Assembly: GCA_030407085.1 (NCBI GenBank)
Contig: CM059582.1
Location: 136,731,001-136,795,000 of the forward strand
Reading direction: 5' to 3'
Origin: Trichopria drosophilae
Taxonomy: Eukaryota > Arthropoda > Insecta > Hymenoptera > Diapriidae
Length of the DNA: 64,000 bases
Shown here: piece by piece, positions 33,001-44,989 of the stretch
How the letters are laid out: every line of letters begins with the position of its first letter
Numbering within the stretch: the first letter of the stretch is position 1
The notes under the pieces: model-generated
The model's database searches: none
Told to the model about the DNA's origin: nothing
Seen by the model: the letters and a program-made list of their open reading frames with translations, nothing else
Program-made: the position numbers and the translations under genes

Positions 33001-34362
33001 GACTTTAAATACTCATCTGCATTCTTCTGAAGACTTTGTTGAAGAATTGTGTGAAAAGCTTGCAAATTTAAAATCACATTCATTTATTGCAAAACAGCAG
33101 GCCCAATACTTTGAAGATCTGAAGAATAATCTTTCTGAAAATCAAGTGTTAGTAACATTAGAGTTTGCCGAAAATTACAAGTTTGTCGTTCAAGATGGTG
33201 TTCAGGCTTTTCATTTCAAAATTGGAACACAAGAGTTTTGTTTATTTATAGGATAGCACTCAACATGACACAGCTACTGTCTACACTATTCAACGCCTTT
33301 TAATTGCAGAATTAAAGAAAATCTTGAATGTTAAAAAAGTTATTTACTTCAGTGATGGTGCTAAGCAGCATTTCAAAAACAGATACCAAATTAGCAACTT
33401 GGCACATCACGAAGAGGACTTTGGTATTGAAGCTGACTGGCACTATCATGCAACTGCTCACGGGAAAAATGCGTGTGATGGCATCGGAGCTGCTTTTAAA
33501 AGAGAAGCTGAAAGAGCTAGTCTTCCAGCTAAACCGACAGAAGCAATAACAACTGCTTCTAAGCTGTACGATTGGGCTAAGGATAGGTTTAAAAAGATAA
33601 ATGTTTTTTTTTTTCTATCGCAAAGTAGAATACGAAAAAGTCAAGAGTTCATTGAATGCAAGATTTAATTCTGCTCCTGCTATTCATCAAATTCAAAAGT
33701 CATTCCTTCATGGTAACAGGCAATTAATGTTTGATAATCAAAATGTATTCGAATTCTTCCAACGGCAAAACAATTTCCTACTAGGCAATTCAAAATCAAT
33801 AAAAAAAAAATAAAAAATAAAAAGAACATTATAAATAGAAAAAAAATAATAAAATTAAACAAAAAAAAGTAACGTGGACAACATTTTTAAGATGTAAAAC
33901 ACAGAGACCTTTTTTAAATATTTTTTAAAATTATAAAAATTATAAGTTTTAAAAAAATTCGTCTTACATACTTGATCCGACATAAAGATTTTTTTAAATT
34001 TGACTCCAAATATGTAATTAGCAACCTCAATAACTACAAAGTGGGCATGTTGATGCAAAAAAGTTAGATTTTTTTATTTTCATCCGTTATTTTAGGTTTC
34101 CTATTTTCCATTTTGGAAAACTGATGTCAGATTCGTACTCAGCGACCCCAAAACCCCCCGAGTGCCAAGTTTCAAGCGAATCCATTAACTTTTTAAAAAT
34201 GCGTCCGCCATATTGGATCCGCCGTTTTGATTTTCAAAAACTGCCACTCGGCATTTAAAAGTATTCCTTTTTAACTAATGTTTTCGCCCATAACTATTAA
34301 TTGAAACGCAAACCAATTTTGGAGAGCAGGGGGGTCCCGTTCACAAAGTATAACTCATATAT
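33001..34362 (-). repeat. Right arm of near-identical inverted duplication
   Basis: Complement of 28186-29668, with one instead of two ~121-bp units. At its inner edge (32930-33001) lies another partial copy of the terminal motif (GAGTACCAAGTTTCAAGCGA), as if this arm began at the end of a separate element copy. Confidence 0.9.
33030..33820 (+). pseudogene. Inverted copy of the C-terminal half of the SDGA transposase gene
   Basis: It encodes the same residues as 29668-28860 on the other strand, including FAENYKFVVQDG, YFSDGAKQHFKNR and HATAHGKNACDGIG, with no amino-acid difference in the parts compared. It has the identical 11-T frameshift run near 33603. The N-terminal half is absent. Confidence 0.8.
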
Positions 34363-35172
34363 ATATTTCCGTCGTAGCAGCGAGCGTAATAAAACTGAGC
34401 TGAAATAAATAAACAGAAAAGTGATTGTATACTGTTTTCAAAGTAATGTAAATCAGTGTGAATTGTTTCAAAGCGGTAAGTATTTAATTTTTTGTACAGT
34501 TTGATCATTATATTTTGTGATTTGCTTTCGTTTTTAACAAAAATTGTTGGATCACATAATTTATTGGCGTTTTAAATAACCACTGCCATTCCCGGTTATG
34601 GGCACCTTCATGTTACCGGTTGTGGGCACTCTTGTTATCTCTCATTTAATGCGTGTTTGTTCAGAAACGTAGTAATATCCGTGTTTATAATGGCCTAACG
34701 TTCTTTATTACCTTTATTAACTTATTAATTGTTAATGAATTAAATGCAATGAATGTAGTCGACCGTTGCATTTGAAGTGCGCTGAACATGCAAGAATTGT
34801 GATTCTGATTTTAAAGATTAGTGAATGACCAAAGTGGAAACGTTTTGTGTTCTTTTTGTCAGCGGAGGCTTTAAAGTAACTAAATTTTTATTTTCTTATT
34901 TTTTGTGGTGGTTTACCTTAATATTTTTCTATTTTTACCAGATTTTTCAAGGGTGCCCACAACTGGGTACAAATTTTTGGTGTATAAAATATTTAATACA
35001 TTTCACTAAATGTATAATAAACTTGTTCTTTTACAAGGAACAAATGTAATTATTCCACAGGAGTTAGCTAAGGTATATAGCTTTCCACTGATACCCATAT
35101 GTCTGCATACTATGAATGTTGTCAAAAATTATTCGTTAAAAACAAAAGGGTGCCCACAACCGGAACTCTTCC
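34363..35172. other. Right terminal region of the 7.1-kb element
   Basis: AT-rich, with three subterminal GGTTGTGGGCAC-type motifs in both orientations. Short open frames have no recognisable content. Confidence 0.5.
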
Positions 35173-35635
35173 CAAATGAATTAACGTTTAAAAACTTCGT
35201 GCGTTTTCATATCCTGCACTAAAACTTGTACACCTAAAATTATTAATATTGAATAGTTTTTAGAACCAATGTTTTATCTCTTTGTCACTTAAAGAGACTG
35301 CTACTGTATGTCAAATAAAAGCCCAATTAAAAATTCAACAAAAAAATATGCATAGATTAATTCTATTTAAATGTATGCATGTGATTCCATAAAACAATAG
35401 TCGTATTGAATATAAAACTGGAAAAATTCTCGATGGCCCGTCTGTAGAGCCTATAGTTCTTTCTTACTCAATGTCTCTCGTGATAGACTTTAGAGAGCGG
35501 CAAACCATTTACGATAATAAGCCGCAGTTTCCATGATCATCGAATAGTTCCTTCTGTAATGACGTAAACATTCAACGACTTCTTCATAGACGAAGATTGG
35601 GTTATATGCCATTATACATAATTTAATATATATAC
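35173..35635. other. No gene seen
   Basis: AT-rich sequence between two elements; nothing identified. Confidence 0.4.
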
Positions 35636-36858
35636 AGGGTGGCCGATTTATCTGAAGACATCGAAATATCTCGAGAACTATGCACAGAATCAAAAAAGTT
35701 GTCGGATGAAAGTTGTTCGACACGAAGGGGGGCATCCAGTGATAATGAAATGTACCCCCTCCCCCATCCCCTGGGGGTGGAGTGGGGGCAAAAACAATAA
35801 AACTTAAATAGGAACCCCCAGTTTTTATTGCAGATTTGGATTCTCCGGAAAAACGTACACCAATTTGACCTAGGAGCTATTGCATTTTGGTTCACAGGTG
35901 GCGCTGTAATCGATAAAAATCCAAATTTATCTGAAGACATTGAAATACCTCGAGAACTATGCACAGAATCAAAAAAGTTGTCGGATGAAAGTTGTTCGAC
36001 ACGAAGGGGGGCATCCAGGGGGCAAATAGAGACAATTTGATCCCTTTATGAAAATTTAATATTAAAAATTCTAATATTAGAATTTTTAATATTAGAATTT
36101 AGTAATATCAATTGCGAAAATTGTTATTCTGAATATGAAATTTTAATAATGTCCATTCGAAAAATTAAGATTATGAATAATTGATATTCTTCATATTAAA
36201 AATCAAAACTGATTACATAATAATTGTGCATACAATATGGAAGCAATTTTATAAATAAGTTTTCTACCTTCAATAAAATTACATTTTAGGTTTTAAATTT
36301 ATTATTTAATAAACAAAAAGAGGACTTCACGCAATCCGTTAAAAAACGCGTCATGTCCCTTCACTCAGCTCATTCATTCTCTCTCTGTATGTTTTTTCCG
36401 AAATGAGAATAAATAAGCTGAGCATTGACGGTCAAACCAGCTTATATTAAACAAAACGAAACTCTTACTTCATTTGGGGAATTCGGCGCCCTCTACCGGA
36501 CCCCGAGAGAACTCACGTGGTTTCATACATGTACATCGCTTGCATTTCGGCCATCACCCGCGCCGGTTCTGTTACATAACGCTAGAGGGCGACATAACTC
36601 GAAAATAAAGTAGCATATCATTTTATACATAAGTTGAGTCACACGTAACCAGTTTACCTACATTTTTCTCTACTTTCCTGAAGGGAAGTAAATGGATATC
36701 GCGACTTTCTAATCCTCATATTAAAATTTAGTATTCACGGTCTCTCAGTGTAAGACTGTTTTTGAAGTCCATTGTATTGGTAGTAATTCGGTCGGAGGTC
36801 ACTTTGCTTTTAAAATAACAACTTTCCGTTTACGTGACTATTTTTTGTCTACCCTTCA

Positions 36859-37310
36859 TTGCTTAAATCGAATTGCAAGTTAAAAATGAATCCTGCTACA
36901 GTTCCCGAAAAAATCGAAATGATTCTTATTTATGGTGAATGTAAGAGGAATATTGACGATGCTGTTGCGCTGTATGCTGAGCGTTTTCCAGATAATGCTC
37001 GCTCGCGTTCTTTTTTTTTACAAAGTTGTGAATGCCTTTCACTCTGATGGCAGCGTACAAATGAAAAAAAGGAAGCGAAGATTAACAGTTACAGGAGAAG
37101 CTAACGAAGTAGCTGTACTAGCAGCTATTCACCAAAATCCACAAAAGATCCCCGGTTCTCTTATACAGTTTATACAATTTATTGCCATGTTAGCTCATGG
37201 TTTTTATTTCCTTCGTGAACCAGGGGTTATGGTTGTTCTGAGAAATGAATGTGACTCGCGGTGCATGCGCATCATATACATACGTTATCCAGGCGTTCTG
37301 AAAGAGTGAG
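36859..37310 (+). pseudogene. N-terminal helix-turn-helix part of a mariner-type transposase (DUF4817-like)
   Basis: It starts MNPATVPEKIEMILIYGEC, then AVALYAERFPDNARSR, VVNAFHSDGSVQ and ANEVAVLAAIHQNPQK. This order matches the DUF4817 domain found before mariner-like transposases in insects. A frameshift in a T run near 37015 splits it. The catalytic DDE/D domain is absent; the frame drifts into unrelated sequence after about 37160. Confidence 0.7.
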
Positions 37311-38029
37311 CAGTTAACTGACTCAGATTTAAAGTAGTTTTCCCAAATTAAATGCAAAAGTTCTGAAATGTAGTTTTTTTAGTCGAAAAAAATGTTTATA
37401 ATTTCTGCAGGTAATTTTTTGCTGCTTTTCTGTGTCAGTTTTATGTCGGTATGTCACGTGTATAAGCTCATGTTTGGAGAGTGCTGGACAAGCGGATTGC
37501 CGATGAGACACAATTTTGTCGCGATCATCAACCAGACAGTGGTCGATCCAAGACGAAGAGTTATCTGTTAAATGTGTGCAATCAAAGGGGACAATATAAA
37601 CATTGTATTTACATTTCTAGGAAATCTCGATATTTTGTTCCATTCAAATTACCTTAAATGAAATACGAACCAATGAGTTTTTTTCTTACAATTCCACACT
37701 AAACGTTCACCGACCAAGGACATTGATGATTAATTTGTCGTAACCAATGGGGATTTTATACATAGTGGTGTACTATATATATAGTGGGGCCACCGTGGTT
37801 CGTGCATGTAGATTTATCTGAAAATAATATATTAACAAAGAAATTATGGTTCATTTGCATTCTTTTAAGTGCCCATTCACGGAACACCACTCGGTTACGA
37901 AAATAACTGCCATGTAGTCCCTGATCCAGTGAAATGTGATATGTGTGAAACTTATGACGATGTAATATTCTTTGAATACTCTCTCTGAATATTCAGGAAT
38001 CGCGATGTAATTGTGGACTGCTTACATGT

Positions 38030-38340
38030 TGAATTTGGTGAATAGCTGCTAGTACAACTACTTCGTTAGCTTCTCCTATAACTGTTGATCTTCATTTCCT
38101 TTTTTTTTTAATTGAACGCTACCATCAGAGTAAAAGGCATTCACAACTTTCTAAAGTAAAGAACGCGAGCGAGCATTATCTGGAAAACGCTCAGCATACA
38201 ACGCAACAGCATCATCAATATTCCTCGTACATTCGCCATAAGTAACAATAATTTGGATTTTTTCGGGAACTGTAGCAGGATTAATTTTTCAATTGCAATT
38301 CATTTGCAAAAATAGATCACGTAAACTGAAATTTGTTATT
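38030..38340 (-). pseudogene. Inverted second copy of the DUF4817-like fragment
   Basis: The minus strand gives NPATVPEKI, YGECTRNIDDAVALYAERF, NARSRS, VVNAFYSDGSVQ and so on, the same segment as 36859-37310 with a few changes and its own breaks. The flanking sequence (GTATTGGTAGTAATTCGGTC) is also mirrored. Confidence 0.7.
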
Positions 38341-38569
38341 ATAAAATCAAAGTGGCCTCTGACCGAATTACTACCAATACAACATACATCAAAAACAGTT
38401 TTATTGCCGCAAGAGGAATGCAGTTAATGAAGAGGATATCTAATTCGGCCAGAAACATAATTTCTGTGAAACAGTTAGTTTCCCGCACCTCGAGGGAGTA
38501 ATGAGATGAAGAGGAAGCAATGCTGAAGTTCTAATTGAGGATCTACTTGAGAGATCTCGGAAAGACGAA

Positions 38570-38720
38570 TATCTTCTTACGAACGGCTTACGACCGGCTT
38601 ACGACCAGCTTACGACCGACTTACGACCGGTTTACGAATGCTTACGACCGTCTTACCACCGCTTTTGATCACTTTGTGACCGACCTGCGACTTCTTACCA
38701 CCGCTTACGACATTCTTAGG
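38570..38720 (+). repeat. Minisatellite, 10-11-bp unit CTTACGACCGG
   Basis: About a dozen imperfect copies of CTTACGACCGG/CTTACGACCAG-like units. An open frame (YDRLTT repeats) across it reflects the repeat, not a gene. Confidence 0.8.
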
Positions 38721-38839
38721 AGGGGGAGGGGGTCGATTTTATTATCACTTCATGCCTCCTTCGTGTCGAACAACTTTCATCCCACACTTGTTCTGATTCT
38801 GTGCATAGCTCTCGAGATATTCCTGTCTTCAAATAAATC

Positions 38840-39383
38840 AGATAATATTTATATTATTATTTAACAATTTATTTAAATGCGATGTTTGGAACATTCCATT
38901 TAACATATACATTTCTATCATGAATTTATAGTATATAATAGTTGCATATCATAATATATACATGTTTACAATAAATGTAGATTATATGTCATTTTTTTTC
39001 AAGGCGCTTCAAAACTAACTTCTTACTCCAATTACCGCTACTTACTAATTATTGCGAAGTATTAACAACATACAATATAAAATATAAATAGAATCGTATT
39101 GCAATCATTAAATTATGATTACCTTCAAAAACTTAAAAAACATTAATTGTAATGATATTCAACAAGAATTGTCATATTATGATTTGAAATATCGCTCACT
39201 TATTTGTGAAAAACTGTCTCTACAAAATGAAAACGTTAAGAGGACAAAGTATTTATCATTACAATAATAACTTATCGTTCCCATTAAAATCGTCTATAAT
39301 TGACCACATACGGTCATCTTATTCAGAGAGAATGTAAGGTTTTAATTGTCTCCCTTAATTGACAAAATTTTCTCTCTGTCTCC
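38840..39383. other. AT-rich spacer, no gene seen
   Basis: Low-complexity AT-rich sequence up to the CT run of copy B. Confidence 0.5.
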
Positions 39384-39385
39384 CT

Positions 39386-39420
<35 letters not shown>
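39384..39420 (+). repeat. CT-rich microsatellite 5' of copy B
   Basis: CT run (preceded by CTCCCTCCCTC) abutting the first bases of copy B. Confidence 0.9.
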
Positions 39421-39426
<6 letters not shown>

Positions 39427-39793
39427 ATTTAGTGAGTACGAGTACAGACGTCTCTAATTTTGCTCCGTACTTTTAATAAATTTCTCACCGACTTTGTGCT
39501 CTCCCGAGTGAGAACTTTTTTCAGGGGGTGCACCAAACTGTGGACTAACGCTTAGGCATACATTTTAACCGGTGTTTCATCTCTGGAGTCCACGGTGTAC
39601 CTTTTCTGAAAAACATCCATGAAATTCACTGCTTTTCATCGCGCACGTGTCAACGGTGATTATACCAGTTATCAGCTACTGCGCAGGTCCCTTATATAGT
39701 GGTGCCACCTTATCAACAGTTTGCAGTAACCAAGTATTTGTCTTCTGTCATCTACTTCTATTACACCGAACATTCTACAAGTATGCGCCACTA

Positions 39794-40891
39794 ATGCCGA
39801 GGCATAAAGCTGTGAAAAAATCTGCGGACAAAAATAATAATGATCTCGCGGTTTGTGCGAAATGTCATAAATTCGTAAACGATTACGTCAATTGCGATAT
39901 CTGCAATAAGGTATTTCATCCGTCGTGCGTGCGCTAATATATCAAAAACAAACCGCAATCAGTGTGCTGTGTACGTTCCTTGTCGTATGTAATCGTTCCG
40001 TCTCCGTCTTCATCGGCTAGTACTGCCACGTGCGATCTGTCCCCTCTCGCGACTTGCACGCTTCCCGCTCCCCTGAGCGCCTTGCCTATAGTTCGCCCGG
40101 TATTAACTCCGTCTCGATTGCATTTGACTACCTCGGGCAGTCTTCAACTACTATCCGTCTCGCCGACATCTATCATAGTACAGACTAATATGGAACAACA
40201 ACTTGCGCGCCTTATTGACGCGGTTACGGCCCTTCAATCTAACATGACTGTCGTGAGAAATAAAACAGATGCCATGAGACAAGAATTGTCTTCCTTAGCA
40301 GCTGTTCATGCGAATACCGTAACAGGCGAGGTGCTCAAGCAGGAGATACATTATTTGAAAAATGCATGTGCCCTTGCAAAGCCAATCGCGGAAATCATTA
40401 TAAATGGCATCCCAAATAAATGCGCTCTGCCACACAATGATATCGCCTTTCGAGTTTTAGCACACTTGAAGCTACGGAGTTTATTTGGCGATATTTTAAG
40501 CATCAACAAAATTGATTTTAAACGTCCAGTATCGGTTTCAACTGTAACAAATCAGACATCTCCATCGCAATACTTTGCGATTAAAGTCTTATTTAAATCG
40601 GTAGAAATACGTAACTTTATCATTGATGAGAAACGCAAGCTCGGCGCAATAACAGTCGCTCAATTCTTCCCCGAATTATCTGATGATAATGTAGCCCCTA
40701 CGAAACCCGTTTATGTAAACGAATTTCTACCGTCCTCGACATACGCACTATTTAAAAAAGCGAAAATTACGGCTAAAAAGGCTGGCTATAAGCGTGTTTG
40801 GGCGCGTAACGGTAATATTTTCGTGCGTAAAGATGGAGGTATCGATGAGCTACTGATTATTACTGAGCAGGATCTTAATAAGATTGCCTGA
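39794..40891 (+). pseudogene. ORF1 of copy B, PHD-finger protein
   Basis: It begins MPRHKAVKKSADK with VCAKCHKFV and NCDICNKVFHPSC. An extra base near 39933 then shifts the frame. The remaining 309 codons (39962-40891) are open: a Ser/Pro-rich stretch, a Gln/Leu-rich segment, QEIHYLKNACALAKP, INGIPNKCALPHND and VWARNGNIFVRKDGG near the C-terminus. It ends TGA at 40889-40891, followed in the same frame by CTA and the endonuclease. It is the best-preserved ORF1 here. By analogy with related elements it would bind element RNA. Confidence 0.7.
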
Positions 40892-43650
40892 CTATCATCG
40901 ATAAATGTACCTGCTCAACCAATAAGTGTTTCTGCGTCTGTGTCATCGTCATCATTAAAAGTATCTTGTGTTAATATAAATTCTCTTCGCGCCCATCTTC
41001 ACGATATCGAACAAGAGCTGTCAGATTGCACCACTGACATATTTGCGATTACTGAAACGTGGCTTACTCATATAGATTCAGTATGTGTCTGTTAATAACT
41101 ACAACTTCGTCCGTAACGACCGTGCGCTTCGTGCTGATGGGCAAGCACGTTACATACATGGTGGAGGTGTTGTATGCTACCTACTCAAATCCCTTTCTTA
41201 TTCGATTATAGAGTACTCAATAAACACCGAAATAAATATGCCGGAATATCTTTTTCTCGATGTCAAATCATCATCGCATAATCTTTTGCTAATTATTATG
41301 TATCGTCGTCCAGCGGGACAAATGTTCTCCGAGTTTCTCCTTAAACTTAATTTGCATATGTTAACATTTAAAAATATAATTACTGCGGGCGATCTAAATT
41401 GTAATCTCCTAGTAAATAATTTTGAATCTAACTACTTAGGAAATATCATAAGCGATTATGCATTTCACTCGGTAACCTTCGGTCCTACGCATTTTTCTGG
41501 TGAGTCCTCCTCACAACTAGATGTAATTATCACCGATTCCGATTAACTAAAGTTAAGAACTACCGTAAATCTCCCTCGCCATTTGCTGCCGGCCATTGCT
41601 TAATTTCTATTTATTACCAATTTGATCATCTTAATAAAGTACCTCAAACGATATCTTACCGAAATTTCTCCAATTGTGATTTTACTTCTCTATCAAATGA
41701 TCTCTCAACCAGACTTCGCCGCCAATTTCCTGACCAGCAAATCTTGGATTATAACACTAATTCATTGGCATTTCCTAGCGAACTTGAGAATTTTCTATCG
41801 ACATTCTACGATTGCGTTAACGATGTCCTTAACATACATGCGCCAACTTGTACCAAGCGTATTACACGTCGTTCCATTCCATGGATTACGCCTAACTTAC
41901 GCTCTAGAATTAGGGAACGTGACAAGCTATTTACACGCGCTAAGCAAATGCGAGATCCACAATTGTTAGAACAATATAAAAATTTGCGTAGAGAAATTAA
42001 GAATGCTATCAAAGCAGCTAAAAATCGCTACTTGAATGACCAAGTTCTTCACCATTCAACTCGAAACAAACTCTGGTCGTGTTTGCGGAGGTTAGGTCTT
42101 GCGAATGAAACATCTCAATCAGCTCTTCACCACTTTTTACCAGCCATTCTAAATCAGCACTATGCAGTCATAGCTTCGGCTCATCCACCATTTGACCTAG
42201 TAGCACTTGACTCTATTGTATCACTGTTCCTACCCACCACTCATCCCTCATTCTCATTTTCAGCCATCAACCAAGCAGAAGTACTCAATAGCCTAAATTT
42301 AATTTTAACTAAATCCCGTGACTAAGTCCAGATCATCTTCCTCTCGCTCATCTAAAACAACAGTTCACTATCATTGCACCGTATTTGACATCATTTTATA
42401 ATCTCTCTCTCTCTCTACTGGTCTTTTTCCATCCATCAATAGATTGCTACATCCAAAACAATGTGGGTTCCGGAAATACCACAGTACGCAAACTGCACTA
42501 CTTCACATTCTCGATGACATCCGTTGGCAATCGACAGAGGCTACGTTACCATCCTGGTGCTGTTCGACTTCTCGAAAGCCTTTAACTCACTGAGTTATTC
42601 AATAATTCTGACCTGCTTGCGTAACATTGGGTTCGAGGAGTCGGCGCTCCGATGGGTACACTCGGTTCTGTCCGGACGTTCCCAAGCGATAATTGGACTA
42701 GACGGCTACTCCTCGCAGCGTGAACATACGACGTCAGGTGTTCCACAGGGTACTAGCTTGGGCCCTATACTTTTTATTATTGTTATAAATACATTGTTCT
42801 CCCAGTTCTATCTGTCAACTCCAATAAGTCGCCTTCATGAAACTATACGTCAAATCAACAGTGACATTGACGAACTGGTCCAATGGTCTCATGACTACGG
42901 GCTCAATCTTAATGCTCGTAAAACCCAAGCTATTATCATTGGATCACCCCAAAACATCGCATCTTTAAAAAGCATATCCATACCGCCAATCGTTGTAGGA
43001 ACAGACGTAATACCTTACTCTGACGAAGTGAAAGACCTAGGCGTAATAATAGCGTCTGATCTCTCATGGAATCGGCAGGTCAACGCTCTCTCATCTAGAG
43101 TTCACAACATCCTCTATAGGCTTAAATTTCGTGGCTCCTTCCTACCACCATCTATTAAGCTCTCATTAGTTAACGCATTACTTATACCTCGCCTGGACTA
43201 TGCTGCACTTGTTATCGCGGATTTATCTGGCTATCTGAGTACTAAACTCCAGCGTCTTCAAAATCATGCTCTGAGGTATATCAACCGTCTACGCCGTGAT
43301 GATAGGCTCAAGCCTTATTGAAAGAAAGCTAACTGGCTCTCCATTCCATCTAGGAGACAATACTTTCTTGGTAATCTCACTTTTCAAATAATCGCTTCTT
43401 CTCAACCAACATATCTTTCAGCCAGATTCATCCCCATAGATGACTCTTTGCGTCGCTCGTCACGTTTGCAATCATCTCATTTCATGCTCCCTATTCCTCG
43501 CACTAACATCTTCGCACGATCATTTTGGATCACTGCCATTCAGTTCTGGAACTCATTGTCACGGCATTGGCAAGTCCTACCGTCCCCAGCATTATTTCGT
43601 GCGCAACTGTTCGCGACATTATTTAGAGCTGATTCTAATTGATGTGGGTG
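40892..43650 (+). pseudogene. ORF2 (endonuclease-RT) of copy B, RT catalytic motif deleted
   Basis: It opens in the ORF1 frame immediately after TGA, with NINSLRAHLHDIEQEL and FAITETWLT (endonuclease start). Stops and shifts follow near 41093, 41546 and 42325. The N-terminal RT region includes TRRSIPWITPNLRSR. The long frame 42524-43321 carries LVLFDFSKAFNSL and SGVPQGTSLGPILF but goes from INTLFS straight to QFYLSTPIS. A 48-bp in-frame deletion has removed the FADD motif seen in copy A, so this RT could not polymerise. Confidence 0.8.
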
Positions 43651-43885
43651 AACTTGATTATCTATTATTATTTTGTCGTATAATATTATTTGTAAGATTT
43701 ATTATTTAAATTTAGGATATACACGATAAGTTACTGCTAAAATGTACCCGTACTGCTACTTGCAGAGATAGTTTATTAAGTAATTTTCTGTATCTCACAA
43801 TCCTGACCGAAAAATGTAACGGCAGGACTAATTGAAATTTGCCCACGGCCCTGGGTGACCAGGGCAATAATAAATAGTCTTCAAT

Positions 43886-43889
<4 letters not shown>

Positions 43890-43951
<62 letters not shown>
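43890..43951 (+). repeat. (CT)n between copies B and D
   Basis: About 30 CT units directly after the tail of copy B and directly before copy D. Confidence 0.95.
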
Positions 43952-43952
<1 letters not shown>

Positions 43953-44989
43953 GCAACATTTTCACAATCTTGCTGCTCATCATCTTAATACCATCCACTA
44001 TAAAACCAATAGCTTAAACCGTGCACCACAAGAAATCACCTACCGTAACTTCACCAATTGTGCTCATCATTCATTAACTCGCGATCTTTCTACATTACTT
44101 CATCGAAAGCTTCCTAACCTGATTACACCGACTGCACCTAGCTCCATTCCTGTTGATCTTGATAATACCTTACAGATACTGTATAAATGTGTGAATTATG
44201 TATTTGATATATATGCACTATTTATTACTAAACGAATTACACGCCGATCTATACCGTGGATCACTCCCTACCTGCGAACTCGAATTAAGGAAAGAGATAA
44301 ATTGTACTCGAGTACTAGGCGATCACGTAACCCGCAGCTTTTGGAGCAATATAGAAGCTTGCGACACGAAATGAAAAGTGCTGTGAAAACCGCTAAAATC
44401 ACTATTTATCCGCAACTTAAGAATCTAATCCTAATAAACTTTGCGTGAATTAGGTGTTACAAATGAATGTTCACAGTCCGCTCTGTATCATTTCACACCT
44501 ACTACTTTAAATCAATATTATGCGCTAGTATCATCATCTCACCTACCATGCGAACAGTCAACACTCAATAATATTTTTCTGCGTCCATTACCAATCACTC
44601 ATTCGTTATTCGTGTTAAACTCAACGAACTGACATGAGGTCCTTAACTGTCTAAATGCAGTTTTGAGTAATAGCACCTTACTTGACGCTATTTTTAGTAT
44701 CTCATTTACTACTGGTGTTTTTCCTACCATCTGGATATCCCTGTACATTATACCTCACAAAAAAGTACGTAACCCTTCAAGTCCATCCGATACCAGGCCA
44801 GTAGCAAATCCGCCTCATATATCTAAAGTCATCGATGCCCTCGTTACTCGACAAATAACTGGATTCCTCGAAAATAACAAACTGTTACATACTAACCATT
44901 TCGGATGTGGAGCGGATTTCGTAAGCACCACAGTAGGCAAACTGCCTTATTTCATCTACTCGATGACATTCGACTTGTGTAACGGAAAT

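Larger units (their letters stand above)
28078..35172 (-). mobile_element. 7.1-kb unclassified DNA element containing a large inverted duplication
   Basis: Left end GGGGAAGAGCAGCGGTTATG; right end GTTGTGGGCAC and GGAAGAG in complement (CCGGAACTCTTCCC). The motif GGTTGTGGGCAC, or a one-base variant, recurs near both ends (28099-28126, 34591-34616, 34951-34963, 35150-35162). Inside, a minus-strand transposase-like gene (28860-30681) has its C-terminal half repeated in inverted order at 33001-33820. No clear target duplication was found. It may be two overlapping copies rather than one element. Confidence 0.55.
35636..38835. repeat. Inverted-repeat composite carrying mariner-type N-terminal regions
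   Basis: The block ACAGGGTGGCCGATTTATCT...GTTGTTCGACACGAAGG (35636-35745) recurs directly at 35925-36025 and inverted at 38735-38835. Nested within is another inverted pair, 36740-37310 with 38030-38410, both bearing the same coding fragment. A CTTACGACCGG minisatellite is at 38570-38720. Whether this is one element or two is not clear. Confidence 0.55.
39421..43889 (+). mobile_element. Non-LTR retrotransposon copy B
   Basis: Close relative of copy A without the ORF1 MITE. Same 5' start directly after (CT)n, same 3' hairpin (43848-43865) and AATC tail, then a long (CT)n. Compared with A it lacks about 120 bp near 42438 and 48 bp near 42805, so it is internally deleted in the RT domain. Confidence 0.85.

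Noticed and set aside
34825..35222. Two short frames near the right end of the 7.1-kb element
   Set aside because: AT-rich, rich in Phe/Tyr/Ile from T runs, overlapping subterminal repeats.
38535..38864. Plus-strand frame with YDRLTT repeats
   Set aside because: Explained by the CTTACGACCGG minisatellite.
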